In this document: one piece after another, positions 8,903 to 17,936 of the stretch | Numbering within the stretch: position 1 is the first letter of the stretch | Layout of the letters: the number at the start of each line of letters is the position of its first letter | Source: Sinorhizobium meliloti 4H41 | GTDB lineage: Bacteria; Pseudomonadota; Alphaproteobacteria; Rhizobiales; Rhizobiaceae | NCBI RefSeq assembly: GCF_000375585.1 | Contig: NZ_AQWP01000004.1 | Span: 186,001 to 250,000 of the forward strand | Length of the DNA stretch: 64,000 bases | Direction of reading: 5' to 3' | Made by a program: the position numbers and the translations under genes | The notes under the pieces: generated by a model | Seen by the model: only the letters and a program-made list of their open reading frames with translations | Told to the model about the DNA's origin: nothing | The model's database searches: none

Positions 8903-8993
8903 AGAATGTTTCATGGAATCACTGAAATGCTCTAACCGTCTGATCCAACGCACTTCCGGAAAACCGTTACACCCTTTTCCTGGAAGTGGTCTC
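8900..8993 (+). repeat. RIME-like mosaic palindromic repeat, copy A
   Basis: Module 1 (AGAATGTTTCA...TGAAATGCTCT palindrome) is followed by module 2 (CGCACTTCCGGAAAACCGTTACAC...CTTTTCCTGGAAGTGG). Six further copies occur in the window. Its first three bases are the TAG stop codon of the SMP-30 gene. Confidence 0.8.
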
Positions 8994-9020
8994 GAACGAT
9001 ACCGGGTAACGGGTTTCCTC

Positions 9021-9041
9021 GTGACGGCCAAAGGCCGTCAC
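9021..9041. other. Short hairpin between SMP-30 and SDR genes
   Basis: GTGACGGCC-AAA-GGCCGTCAC, a 9-bp perfect stem with a 3-nt loop, lies between copy A of the repeat and the convergent SDR gene. No T run follows on either strand; role unknown. Confidence 0.3.
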
Positions 9042-9111
9042 TCGTCTGATCGGAGGTCGGCCTCCTCCCGGCGATAGGGATAGCGACGTTCGTCGGTCGA
9101 GCAGGACGAGA

Positions 9112-10065
9112 TCAGTAACCGCCGACGATCGGAAGAATCTCGCCGGTGATGTAGCTCGACATTTGCGGAGAGGCGAGAAAGACGTAGGCCGGAGCAATTT
9201 CCTCTGGCTGCGCCGCACGCTTCATCGGCGTTTGGGAGCCGAACTTCTCCACATCTTCAGCCTCTTTGTCCGATGGATTGAGAGGCGTCCAGACCGGGCC
9301 GGGCGCGACGGCGTTCACGCGGATACCTTTGGGCACGAGATGTCCCGAAAGAGCACGGGTGAAGGCATGAATTCCACCCTTGGTCATGGAGTAGTCCAGC
9401 AGCTCCTTCGAGCCGGTAAGGCCCGTGACGGACCCGGTGTTGATGATCGCCGAGCCGTTCTTCAAATGCGGAATAGCGGCCTTTGCCATGTAGAAGTAGC
9501 CGTAGAGGTTCGTCTTCAGCGTTTCGTCGAAGTGTTCGTCGGTCAGATCCTCGATGTCACGCGTGTGGACCTGGAAGGCGGCGTTGTTGACGAGGATGTC
9601 GAGGCGTCCAAGCTGCATGACCGTTTTTTCCACTGCCTTTCGGCAGAAGCTCGCATCCTTGACGTCGCCTTTGATCACAAGGCACTTTCGTCCCTCCTTT
9701 TCCACAGCAGCCTTTGTTTCGTCTGCGTCCTGAGATTCGTCGAGATGCACGATGGCGACGTCCGCCCCTTCACGGGCAAAGAGGACCGCCACCGACCGAC
9801 CGATGCCGGAGTCACCCCCCGTGATCAGCGCCACCTTGTCCTTCAGCTTGTCTGAACCCTTGTAAAACGGGGCATCATACATTGGCGCGACGGGAAGATC
9901 AGCCTCTGAGCCCGGCTTGTCCTGATGCACCTTCGGAAATGGCGGCTCCGGATAACGGCGAGCGCCCGCCTGCATGGCTCCTGAGGCCTTCGGTTTCTCC
10001 TTCTTGTCGGCCTCTTCAACCTGCTTCTGGATGTCGCGCTGTTTCTGCCCGGTTTCGGATTTCAT
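9112..10065 (-). CDS. SDR-family oxidoreductase (YghA-like)
   Basis: A 317-residue classical short-chain dehydrogenase with an N-terminal extension of about 70 residues rich in charged residues and proline, as in YghA and bacterial general-stress SDRs. The cofactor motif TGGDSGIGR is at 82-90, the NNAAF segment follows, the catalytic Ser lies in INTGSVTG, and Tyr/Lys in DYSMTKGG. The C-terminus ends GEILPIVGGY. An AGGAGGC lies just upstream of the ATG. The enzyme reduces or oxidises a carbonyl/alcohol with NAD(P)H; substrate not predictable. Confidence 0.88.
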   Translation of the reverse strand: MKSETGQKQRDIQKQVEEADKKEKPKASGAMQAGARRYPEPPFPKVHQDKPGSEADLPVAPMYDAPFYKGSDKLKDKVALITGGDSGIGRSVAVLFAREGADVAIVHLDESQDADETKAAVEKEGRKCLVIKGDVKDASFCRKAVEKTVMQLGRLDILVNNAAFQVHTRDIEDLTDEHFDETLKTNLYGYFYMAKAAIPHLKNGSAIINTGSVTGLTGSKELLDYSMTKGGIHAFTRALSGHLVPKGIRVNAVAPGPVWTPLNPSDKEAEDVEKFGSQTPMKRAAQPEEIAPAYVFLASPQMSSYITGEILPIVGGY

Positions 10066-10156
10066 TGATGCCTCCTTCGATTGAGGAGGATAAACGCCGC
10101 CGAGGCCAAAAGGTTTGGGCGAGACCGCATCCTCGCCATTCCTAAATCATCGCGAG

Positions 10157-11701
10157 CTAATGAGAGGCCAATGTGCTCTCGTCGATGTGTGCGCTGGCAT
10201 ATACCCGCCGGGCGACGATCGCGAGAAGAAGGAGCGTCACCGTTGCGACGACGCAACATATCGAGAAACCAAGTGAGAAGCCGCTTTTCGCAGTCTCAAG
10301 CCAGACGGCTGACGTTGAACCCGGCATCGACCGAGCTGTCTCGACTGCGCTGGCAAGGGTAGCAGAAACGGCCTCGGCCTGCACGGGATCGAGGCTGCTC
10401 AGGTCGGCGCGGTTCATCGCCATACGATAGACCAGGGTCGCCAAGCTGCCGAGCACCGCGATTCCCAGTGCGCCTCCAAATTCTGCGCTCGTTTCCGATA
10501 TGGCCGAAGCCGAGCCTGCCCGTTCGGGCGGTGCAGTTCCCACGATCAGGCCGGTCGTGGTCAGGACGACAGGAACGAAGCCGAAGCCGATGATCATGCT
10601 GGAGCCAAGAATCCCGATCAAGCTCTCGGCGTAGGCGGCGACAGCCATAGCGGCAGCTCCCGCCGCATTGATCAAAAGCCCGCCGAGCACGGTTCTGACG
10701 GGTCCGAAGCGGTTGGTGAAACGGTAGGCCTGAAAAGACATGACTGCGAAGACGAAGGCCGACGGCGCGGACCAGAGCGCAGCCTTCAATGGCGACAGAC
10801 CGAGCACAAGCTGCAGGAAGAGGTTCTGAAACAGGAAGACGCCGAAGACGAAGAAGACACCGGCGAGGTTTACCATCAGCGAGGCCGTAAAGGCTGGCAC
10901 CCGGAAGAGCGCGAGGTCGACCAATGGGTCGCTTAGGCGTCGCTGACGCCTCACAAACAGGAGGCCGACCAGAAGCCCCAGTCCGATATAGACGACCTGG
11001 GCAAGCTGGAAACCGTCGGCAGCCATATGCTTGAAGCCGTAGATGATCGGCAGAACCGTCGCGAGCGAAAGCACGACACTCAAAAGATCCAGTCGGCCGG
11101 CATCCTTGTTCCTGTATTCCGGCAGCAGAAACGGGGCGACGGCCAGAAGCAAGAGCATGACTGGTATGTTGATCAGAAACACCGATCCCCAGTGGAAATA
11201 CTGTAGCAGAATTCCGCCGATGAGGGGGCCAACGAGGCCGCCCAGCGCAAAGGCCGTGCCCCAGATGCTGATCGCCCTGTTTCGCTCCGCCTCGTTTTTG
11301 AAGAGATTGACGATCAGCGACAGAGTGGAGGGCGCGATCGTCGCACCCGCGATGCCAAGCAGAGCCCTTGCCAGAATGAGTTGCTCCGGCGTGTTTGCAA
11401 AAGCCGCGAAGGCCGATGCGACGCCGAAAGCAAAAGCGCCCATCAGCAATACCCGTCGCCGCCCGATTCGATCTCCCAGCGTTCCCATGGTCACGAGAAA
11501 GCCCGCGACCATGAAGCCATAGATGTCGTTTATCCAGAGCAGTTGCGATGCGGAAGGATCGAGGTCCGCGACGATCGCTGGTACCGCGAGGAACAGCACG
11601 GACAGGTCCATCGAATAGATCAGGCATGCGATCGACAGGACGCAGAGGCCAATCCACTCACGGCGGCTTGCCTGCTCAGGGGTGTGACTAGTCTCGGCCA
11701 T
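10157..11701 (-). CDS. MFS drug efflux transporter, DHA2 (14-TM) family
   Basis: A 514-residue membrane protein of the QacA/SmvA class with about 14 predicted membrane segments. Motif A is seen as MGTLGDRIGRRRVLLMGA after helix 2, and motif C-like sequences follow (ALGGLVGPLIGGILLQ). The protein should export toxic cations or drugs by proton antiport. The start at 11701 (MAETSHTPEQ) is chosen because GGAGGACGACC precedes it; a longer frame adds 27 residues without a binding site. No regulator gene is adjacent. Confidence 0.88.
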   Translation of the reverse strand: MAETSHTPEQASRREWIGLCVLSIACLIYSMDLSVLFLAVPAIVADLDPSASQLLWINDIYGFMVAGFLVTMGTLGDRIGRRRVLLMGAFAFGVASAFAAFANTPEQLILARALLGIAGATIAPSTLSLIVNLFKNEAERNRAISIWGTAFALGGLVGPLIGGILLQYFHWGSVFLINIPVMLLLLAVAPFLLPEYRNKDAGRLDLLSVVLSLATVLPIIYGFKHMAADGFQLAQVVYIGLGLLVGLLFVRRQRRLSDPLVDLALFRVPAFTASLMVNLAGVFFVFGVFLFQNLFLQLVLGLSPLKAALWSAPSAFVFAVMSFQAYRFTNRFGPVRTVLGGLLINAAGAAAMAVAAYAESLIGILGSSMIIGFGFVPVVLTTTGLIVGTAPPERAGSASAISETSAEFGGALGIAVLGSLATLVYRMAMNRADLSSLDPVQAEAVSATLASAVETARSMPGSTSAVWLETAKSGFSLGFSICCVVATVTLLLLAIVARRVYASAHIDESTLASH

Positions 11702-11948
11702 GGTCGTCCTCCGGAAAGCCGGCGGAGATTTCCCCGAATCGCAGCCGTTGACAAGTATCAATTCGACCGGCTTCGATCCCAAAGCAGGTTTTCAAGAATT
11801 CACACTCGGTTTGAACGAGGCCGTCGTCCTTGTCACTGAAGTAATCACACGCGAAAACGATCAGAACGGCTGCTGACGTTGATCGGAAAGCATTCGCGCT
11901 GTAGGTTCGGCACGCGAGCCAAAAGTGCGCGAGCAAGGAGGGACTATC

Positions 11949-12152
11949 ATGCCTACAGGTACTGTTAAATTTTTCAACGACGACAAGGGATTTGGCTTCA
12001 TCACGCCTGAGGATGGCGGAACGGACGTCTTCGTTCACGTGTCTGCCTTGCAGCACGGCGGTTCGCTGAAAGAGGGTGACAAGGTCAGCTACGAGGTCGG
12101 TCAAGATCGCAAAACCGGAAAGTCCAAGGCGGAAAACGTATCCGTGCTTTGA
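11949..12152 (+). CDS. Cold-shock domain protein
   Basis: A 67-residue CspA-family single-strand nucleic-acid-binding protein. RNP1 (KGFGFITP) and RNP2 (VFVHVSAL) are both present. The ATG at 11949 follows a strong AAGGAGGGACTATC site; a start 24 bases upstream would add a non-conserved leader. A 247-bp gap separates it from the divergent efflux gene, so a long leader RNA is possible. It is one of two such genes in the window (the other at 42749). Confidence 0.93.
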   Translation: MPTGTVKFFNDDKGFGFITPEDGGTDVFVHVSALQHGGSLKEGDKVSYEVGQDRKTGKSKAENVSVL

Positions 12153-12173
12153 CGGCAGACTGCCGGCAGGTTC

Positions 12174-12271
12174 AGAGCGCCTCCGTGTTTCATTGAAACA
12201 CGGAGGCGCTCTGTCGATGACGCTACGCCGTGTGCGGAAAACCGCTGCACACCTTTGCTGGAAGTGCCCTA
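12174..12271 (+). repeat. RIME-like repeat, copy B, with an unusually perfect palindrome
   Basis: Module 1 is replaced by a 39-bp palindrome (19-bp perfect arms, 12174-12192 and 12194-12212, one-base centre) whose arms read AGAGCGCCTCCGTGTTTCA, unlike the usual GAGCATTTCA arms. Module 2 follows (GCGGAAAACCGCTGCACACC...GGAAGTGCCCTA). It can double as a terminator for the cold-shock gene. Its final CTA is the reverse complement of the phzF stop codon. Confidence 0.75.
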
Positions 12272-13141
12272 AAGCCGGATCACTCCTTTGACCACGACGA
12301 CCCCGGCGCCGGAGAGTTCCGGCACGGGAGCAAGCCGGATACGCAGAATGCTCCGGCGACCCATTTTGGTGCCCTGCTCGATGACCAGTTCGTCGTTCGC
12401 AAGGTTTCCCGTGGCGGCAAGATAGGCCGCCAGGGGGCCAGCCGCGGTTCCCGTCGCAGCATCCTCCCAGAGACCAACGGAGGGGTTGAAAAACCGAGCG
12501 TAAGCCGTATCCGGTGCATCGGCATCGAGTGCATAGACATAGCAGCCCTCCGCAGGCGTCTTCTCGAGAACGGCGAGCAATTTGTCGGCGGTCGGCCGCG
12601 CTCTGTCTACGGAATCCGCATTCAGGACGCGCACCATAAGGTGCATGGCTCCGGTATCGGCCGGACGTGCAGGCGGGTCGGGCAAAATGTCTCCGGGATC
12701 CAGGCCGAGAGCGTCAGCCAGAGGTGCGACGTCATCGAGCGGGTCCGACAGGCTCAAAGGCATCTGGCGCATGCGGCCATGGATGCGACCGCCGACCGAC
12801 TCGAGCTCGATCGGCAGAACATCTCTGCCGATCTCCTGCTGAAAGGTTCGGGCCGCGGTCAGCGAACCGAGATCGCCATTCTCCCCGAGCCAGAGCCAGG
12901 CCCCAAGGGCATTGTGACCCGCACCGAACACTTCTGCACCGCTCGCAGTGAACGATCGCAACTTCCAGTCCGCCCGTGTGCTCCGCATGAGGAATGTCGT
13001 CTCGGCTTGATTGAACTCGCCTGCGATCCGTCGCATCTGGTCATCGGTCAGATCGTCGGCGTTCTGTACCACGGCCAGCGGATTGCCCGACAGCGGCACA
13101 TCCGCAAATACATCGATGAGACCTGCGATCAGTTCAACCAT
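12269..13141 (-). CDS. PhzF-family isomerase/epimerase
   Basis: A 290-residue protein with the diaminopimelate-epimerase-like fold of PhzF. The N-terminus IDVFADVPLSGNPLAVV and the catalytic Glu (E47 in GEFNQAETTF) are typical, as are GAGHNALG and EDAATGTAAGPLAAYL. PhzF itself isomerises trans-2,3-dihydro-3-hydroxyanthranilate, but no other phenazine genes are nearby, so the substrate is unknown. It is divergent from a GcvA-like LysR gene, its probable regulator. The stop codon is formed by the end of a RIME repeat. Confidence 0.85.
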   Translation of the reverse strand: MVELIAGLIDVFADVPLSGNPLAVVQNADDLTDDQMRRIAGEFNQAETTFLMRSTRADWKLRSFTASGAEVFGAGHNALGAWLWLGENGDLGSLTAARTFQQEIGRDVLPIELESVGGRIHGRMRQMPLSLSDPLDDVAPLADALGLDPGDILPDPPARPADTGAMHLMVRVLNADSVDRARPTADKLLAVLEKTPAEGCYVYALDADAPDTAYARFFNPSVGLWEDAATGTAAGPLAAYLAATGNLANDELVIEQGTKMGRRSILRIRLAPVPELSGAGVVVVKGVIRL

Positions 13142-13258
13142 TTTGTACCCCGACTTGGATGAGCTAAATTTAGTGTAGCGTAGCTTTCACCACTGTAGCT
13201 TTTTCCTATTGAAGGATAAAAATCGAAATTCTCAGCTCTAAGATGAACTGGATTCAGC

Positions 13259-14194
13259 ATGCAACGTCCGCGCCTGCCTCCCTTGTCCGCACTTCGCGCC
13301 TTTGAAGCCGCCGCGCGCCGCGCCAGCTTCAAGGCCGCAGCCGAAGAGCTTTTGGTCACGCCTACGGCAATCAGCCATCAGGTCAAACAGCTCGAAGCAT
13401 ATATGGGCCTGCGCGTACTGGACCGGACGCCCAGAGCCGTGACGCTGACGCCGCCGGGTAAGGCGCTTTACGAGGCGACGGCCTCCGGTTTTGGCGAAAT
13501 CGAACGGGCCGTCGCACGACTGCTGGCTGAGACGGCGCCGACAACAATCACCCTGACGTCGACGACAGCATTTCTGAGTCACTGGCTGGTGCCGCGAATG
13601 GATGCGCTGCGCCAAGCCCTTCCTACGATCGACCTGCGGCTGCACACGTCGAACACGATCGAGGACTTGCGCGCCGGGGGCATCGAAACCGCGATACGTT
13701 ACGGGCGTGGTCCGTTCGCCGGCGCAGCCAGCACGCAACTTTGCAGCGATGTGATGACGCCGGTTTGCAGCCCAGGACTCGGTCTGTCGCAACTTGAGGA
13801 CCTGCGGCGCGTCACGCTGATCCACATCGACGGGCGAAGCCGCCCGACGCCGAACCCCGATTGGAATCGCTGGTGTGAACAGACCGGCATCGCCGGTCTC
13901 GATACCAGTGCCGGCCCCCGATTTCCCGATAGCATGCTGGCCGTCCAGGCGGCCATTGCCGGCCAGGGCGTGGTCATCGCCAGTCGGGTCCTTGTCGCCG
14001 ATGCACTTGCTGCTGGTTTGCTGGAAGCCCCATTCTCGCAAACACTTGCCGGCGACGCCTATCATTTCGCCTGCGCCCTGGGGCTGGAACAGCGCAATGA
14101 CATAGCAGCACTTCGGACGTGGTTTCAGAACTGCTTTTCCGCAGCTCATCCTCAGCCCAGACCGGTTACCGTGAGCCTCGCGGCTCGTCCTTGA
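13259..14194 (+). CDS. LysR-family transcriptional regulator (GcvA-like)
   Basis: A 311-residue LTTR. The N-terminal helix-turn-helix reads LSALRAFEAAARRASFKAAAEELLVTPTAISHQVKQLE, followed by the linker and a type 2 periplasmic-binding-like effector domain (from about residue 90). It is divergent from phzF across 117 bp, the classical LTTR arrangement, so it probably controls phzF and itself. The gap holds a 10-bp palindrome CTAAATTTAG (13164-13173) and two GTAGCTTT repeats 15 bp apart (13180, 13195). Confidence 0.88.
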   Translation: MQRPRLPPLSALRAFEAAARRASFKAAAEELLVTPTAISHQVKQLEAYMGLRVLDRTPRAVTLTPPGKALYEATASGFGEIERAVARLLAETAPTTITLTSTTAFLSHWLVPRMDALRQALPTIDLRLHTSNTIEDLRAGGIETAIRYGRGPFAGAASTQLCSDVMTPVCSPGLGLSQLEDLRRVTLIHIDGRSRPTPNPDWNRWCEQTGIAGLDTSAGPRFPDSMLAVQAAIAGQGVVIASRVLVADALAAGLLEAPFSQTLAGDAYHFACALGLEQRNDIAALRTWFQNCFSAAHPQPRPVTVSLAARP

Positions 14195-14235
14195 TCGCTG
14201 CCGCGGATCGAGATGAACAAGCTCGAATCACGTTC

Positions 14236-14955
14236 CTAGCGAGCGCTGACGCCAAGCTGTGCATCGATCGCGCTGCCGTTGCTTTTCGCTGAAAGCGTCA
14301 CAAGGCCGCCCGAATAACTGTCCTCCGTGCCGACTCGCCATTGCCTCGTCAGGCCCGGCAGCACGTAACCGACAAACCCGTCACGTCGGGCGATGACTTC
14401 CCCGCCCTGCATCAGCTTCACATCAGACAGCCTCAGCCTCCCGGCCCCATTATTTTCAACGACGAGCATGAGCCAGCCGCGGGAGCGTGCCAGACTCCAA
14501 TCAACTTCCGACGCCGAAGCGTCCGGAGTGCGGAAAAGGACTGGCAGAACGTGTTGCACGGCCACGCTTTCGGCGCCCGACCTGCTCCCCTTTGGATCGG
14601 GCAACTCGTCGATCAACACCCGGTAGCTTTCCTCCAAGCGTAGCGGCTCCTTGCTGACGCGTACCACACTCACGATGCGGTTGCCGTGCGGCGGCAGCCG
14701 TGCTGATGGCGGGCTTGCAACGACATCGTTGGTCGGCTTCAGTTGTTCTACTCCGCCTTCCTTACTCCAACGAAGTACCCGCACCTCGATGTCCACCGGG
14801 CGGTTCACCTGGTTTCTAAGATGCAAAACCGCCGCTCGATCCGGTGCAACACGCTCGACCGAGGTCGGAGAAATGACGAGCGAAGCAGCGTTGGCAGTCA
14901 GTGTGTACAACAAAAGCAAAACAGCTAGGCCGATGCTTTTCAGCATGGAGCACAT
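14236..14955 (-). CDS. Orphan PapD-like periplasmic pilus chaperone
   Basis: A 239-residue protein with a signal peptide (MCSMLKSIGLAVLLLLYTLTANA) and a first immunoglobulin-like domain typical of pili-assembly chaperones: LVISPTSVERVAPDRAAVLHLRNQ, then the conserved ESYRVLIDELP strand. A second domain follows from about residue 130. GGAGATCGCC precedes the ATG. Such chaperones cap pilin subunits for an outer-membrane usher, but no usher or pilin gene is visible nearby. It could serve a remote locus or be a remnant; the reading frame is intact. Confidence 0.8.
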   Translation of the reverse strand: MCSMLKSIGLAVLLLLYTLTANAASLVISPTSVERVAPDRAAVLHLRNQVNRPVDIEVRVLRWSKEGGVEQLKPTNDVVASPPSARLPPHGNRIVSVVRVSKEPLRLEESYRVLIDELPDPKGSRSGAESVAVQHVLPVLFRTPDASASEVDWSLARSRGWLMLVVENNGAGRLRLSDVKLMQGGEVIARRDGFVGYVLPGLTRQWRVGTEDSYSGGLVTLSAKSNGSAIDAQLGVSAR

Positions 14956-15090
14956 GGCGATCTCCTGTCAGGCACTTCCGTGCATCAACGCCCATGGAAC
15001 TGGCGGCACTTCAACGAGAACTCGGACGGCGAACGGAGACGTTACGAAGCAGCGCTTACCTTCAATATGGGTGGGAAGGGTGCACCACGC

Positions 15091-15419
15091 CTAGGCTCCA
15101 GGGGGACGATAACCAATCGACTTTGCCTTTCCAAGGGCTTCACATCGTATCCTCGACGCCGAGGAGGACAGTGGTTTTCGATAGAGCTGAGCGCGCCTCC
15201 TGCGCCGATGGCAAGGGCGACGGCGGCCATCGATACGTTATCGGGCGCCTCCCACAGATTCCAACCGTCATGCTCGCCAAAGGCGTACCAGAACCCATGG
15301 AGCTTTCCGCCGACGGATTCGATATACGAACGTGCCGCCTCACGGCGATCTTCCGGGTTTTCGATCATTCGCGCTCACGTCTCGGGCGTGTAGCTGAAGC
15401 GCGTGAGATACATGGCCAT
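15091..15419 (-). pseudogene. GYD-domain protein, broken by a stop and two frameshifts
   Basis: The ATG at 15419 has a good GGGAGGCTGACC site and begins MAMYLTRFSYTPET, then an in-frame TGA (15375-15377) sits where relatives have Trp. The same frame continues with GGKLHGFWYAFGEHDGWNLW and APDNVSMAAVALAIGAGGAL, the GYD core. A one-base insertion in an A run then shifts the family segment TTVLLGVEDTM into another frame. A second one-base insertion shifts the C-terminus (EALGKAKSIGYRPPGA, stop at 15091) again. Intact, it would be a ~108-residue small cytoplasmic protein of unknown role. Three lesions make a true pseudogene more likely than sequence error. Confidence 0.8.
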
Positions 15420-15680
15420 GGTCAGCCTCCCTCTGTCACGATAACTCAGTTAACGCCCGGTCCACAGAGAACGCGAGTCATTTCCAACGTTCGGGATCGG
15501 CTTGCGAATAGCTCCAACCTTGCCGCCTTGGATGGCAGCTTGCGTGTCATTGCGGACTGCAGCCAACACCTCGGCCAGTGCTGAACATGGATGGTGCCCA
15601 CTTCGGCGTTTAACGATGATATAATGGGTTACTCGCTGCCTTAGACCGTGTGGACGGGGTGGCGACACCGGGGTGACCCC

Positions 15681-16760
15681 ATGGAACGACGCGACAAGGA
15701 ACAGGAGAACCTTTCCCGGCTCGAACGGGTCGCGCAACAGACCGCTGACCCAAAAACCATGCAACAGAAGGCGAAAAGGCCCGAGGAAAAATTCCGCTTC
15801 AGCCTTCGCAAAGAAGACGTCTGGTGGACGGTTGGCTTCGCGGCCGCTGCGTTGCTGCTTTTTGGCGTCCAAGTCCTGATCAATTGGCGCTTGGATTGGT
15901 TTGACGCGCCCTTACGCCTCCGCGTGATGAATTACGTCAAGGGCGGCCTTCTCATTTTTATCATGCTGACCGTTGCGAACCTCATTGAAGTCTTTCTCAT
16001 TGGCCGAATTCCCAACCGTGTCTCGCGTTTCAACCTGAAACGTATTTTTCGATTGGTCGTCGTGGTCGCCATCGTCTTCGTGGCGATTTCGGTCTTATTC
16101 GTAAACTGGTACGCCGCGGTCGTTTCGCTCGGCCTGATTTCACTCATTCTCGGCTTTGCCCTGCAAATGCCGATCTCCAGTTTCATCGCCTGGATTTATA
16201 TCCTGGCCAGGGCGCCATATCGCGTTGGCGACCGAATTCGCATCGGCGATGCCCATGGCGATGTCATCGATGTCAGCTATCTCGATACGACGCTGTGGGA
16301 ATTCGGCGGCGAGTACCTCTGGACCGATCATCCGAGCGGACGCATCATCAAGTTTCCGAACTCCACCGTGTTCGAGACGCCGGTCTTCAACTATTCCTGG
16401 CCGCTGTTTCCCTACGTCTGGAACGAAATCAAGTTCCAGCTCGCCTATGAAAGCGATCTGGAGTTCGTGGCGCTGACCATGAGAGAGGTCGTGGAAGAGC
16501 AGGTCGGCGACATCATGAGCCAGAAGGTGAAGATCTATAAGCACATCCTCTCGAATACGCCGGTGGACGAACTCGAGGTGAAGGAGCATCCCGTGGTTCA
16601 TTTTCGCGTCAGCGAAAACACCTGGCTCGAGGCCATCGTGCGTTATCTCGTGCCGCCGAAGGAAGCGGGGCGCACCAAAACGCGCCTGATCAAGGAAATG
16701 CTGGCGCGAATGAACGCAGAACCCGATCGCGTTCTGTTTCCGAAGAGCAATTTGCGGTGA
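15681..16760 (+). CDS. Mechanosensitive ion channel, MscS family
   Basis: A 359-residue protein with a charged N-terminal cytoplasmic stretch and about four membrane helices (from residue ~45). The pore helix and beta-domain follow: LGLISLILGFALQMPISSFIAW, then YRVGDRIRIGDAHGDVIDVSYLDTTLWE, the conserved MscS beta-barrel entry. It should open under membrane tension and release solutes on osmotic downshock. The start is uncertain: ATG at 15681 is used, but a GTG at 15648 in frame is possible and neither has a strong binding site. Confidence 0.85.
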   Translation: MERRDKEQENLSRLERVAQQTADPKTMQQKAKRPEEKFRFSLRKEDVWWTVGFAAAALLLFGVQVLINWRLDWFDAPLRLRVMNYVKGGLLIFIMLTVANLIEVFLIGRIPNRVSRFNLKRIFRLVVVVAIVFVAISVLFVNWYAAVVSLGLISLILGFALQMPISSFIAWIYILARAPYRVGDRIRIGDAHGDVIDVSYLDTTLWEFGGEYLWTDHPSGRIIKFPNSTVFETPVFNYSWPLFPYVWNEIKFQLAYESDLEFVALTMREVVEEQVGDIMSQKVKIYKHILSNTPVDELEVKEHPVVHFRVSENTWLEAIVRYLVPPKEAGRTKTRLIKEMLARMNAEPDRVLFPKSNLR

Positions 16761-16832
16761 ATTTCCCCACCCCGGGTTTGCGACCATCCCCGCCGACTCG
16801 CCGGATGTTTTCGCGCCTTTGTATCCGAGATG

Positions 16833-17753
16833 TCAGTATTTCGCGGGAACATAAAGCTCCGGAGGCAGGACCTTCCGCTCGTAGTTGGGATTGAAAATGC
16901 GCTCCGGCAAGGTGATATCCTCGTGCGGCACATCCTCATAAGGGATTTGCTTCAAGAGATGGTCGATGCAGTTGAGCCGCGCCCGCTTCTTGTCGTTGGC
17001 CTCGACGATGTGCCATGGCGCTTCGCGAATGTTGGTGCGGGCGAAGGTCTCTTCCTTTGCCTTGGTATAGGCTTCCCAGCGCACGCGCGATTGCAGGTCC
17101 ATCGGCGAGAGCTTCCACTGTTTCAGCGGGTCGTGGATGCGCGTCAGAAAGCGCAGTTGCTGTTCCTCGTCGGTGATCGAGAACCAGTATTTGACCAGCC
17201 GAACGCCGGAGCGCACCAGCATGCGTTCGAATTCCGGCACGTCGTCGAAGAACTGCTCGACCTCCTCCTCGGTCGCAAAGCCCATGACGCGTTCGACGCC
17301 GCAGCGGTTGTACCAGGAGCGGTCGAAGAGGACGATTTCCCCGCCGGCCGGCAGATGTGGCACATAACGCTGGAAATACCATTGAGTCTTCTCGCGATCG
17401 GACGGCGCCGGCAGTGCCACCGTTCTCACGATGCGCGGATTGAGTCGCTGGGTGATGCGCTTGATGACGCCGCCCTTTCCAGCCGCGTCGCGTCCCTCGA
17501 AGATTACGACGACCTTCTCCTTGTGGTAGACGACCCAGTCCTGCAGCCTGATTAGCTCCGCCTGCAACGCCAGGAGCGCGCGGAAATAGTCCATGCGGGG
17601 AAGCGTCGGAGGGTGCGCTTTGCGGTAAATCTTGCGTATTTCCTCGGATAAGGCCGGCTCTGAAAGCTCGAGCTCGTAATCCTCGTCGATTGTGTCGGCA
17701 AGTTCCGCTTCGAGCCAATCGATGCGTTCTACCTCGTCTTTCGACTTACTCAT
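16833..17753 (-). CDS. ppk2: Polyphosphate kinase 2
   Basis: A 306-residue PPK2 of the single-domain type. Walker A is EGRDAAGKGG (86-95), and the lid/Walker B part contains FDRSWYNRCGVERVMGF (about 143-159). Further conserved segments are ITQRLNPRIVRTVALPAPS and WYFQRYV. The enzyme transfers phosphate between polyphosphate and nucleotides, with GDP/ADP phosphorylation expected. Convergent with the MscS gene; the pair is not an operon. Confidence 0.92.
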   Translation of the reverse strand: MSKSKDEVERIDWLEAELADTIDEDYELELSEPALSEEIRKIYRKAHPPTLPRMDYFRALLALQAELIRLQDWVVYHKEKVVVIFEGRDAAGKGGVIKRITQRLNPRIVRTVALPAPSDREKTQWYFQRYVPHLPAGGEIVLFDRSWYNRCGVERVMGFATEEEVEQFFDDVPEFERMLVRSGVRLVKYWFSITDEEQQLRFLTRIHDPLKQWKLSPMDLQSRVRWEAYTKAKEETFARTNIREAPWHIVEANDKKRARLNCIDHLLKQIPYEDVPHEDITLPERIFNPNYERKVLPPELYVPAKY

Positions 17754-17936
17754 GTCACGCCTCCGCAGTTCACGCCAACAGTTGATCGCAAGAATGGCTT
17801 ATTCCATGTCGGAGTGAAGGAAATTTTACATTCCCCAGGACGCATGCCGCCGGCGTAAGCAGGGTCGAGACTCACCGGCGACACAAGAACGTTGTGATGG
17901 CAGGTCCCATTTGGGCATACTAACCCGACGATCTCA

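Noticed and set aside
11688..12104. Minus-strand open frame across the cold-shock gene
   Set aside because: The cold-shock protein on the plus strand is unmistakable, and the antisense frame has no start signals or domain.
12230..13162. Plus-strand open frame of about 310 codons opposite phzF
   Set aside because: phzF on the other strand carries full family motifs and a divergent regulator; the antisense product has no recognisable features.
15375..15377. In-frame TGA in the GYD gene as a selenocysteine codon
   Set aside because: Relatives have Trp at this place, no SECIS-like hairpin is evident, and two further frameshifts show decay.
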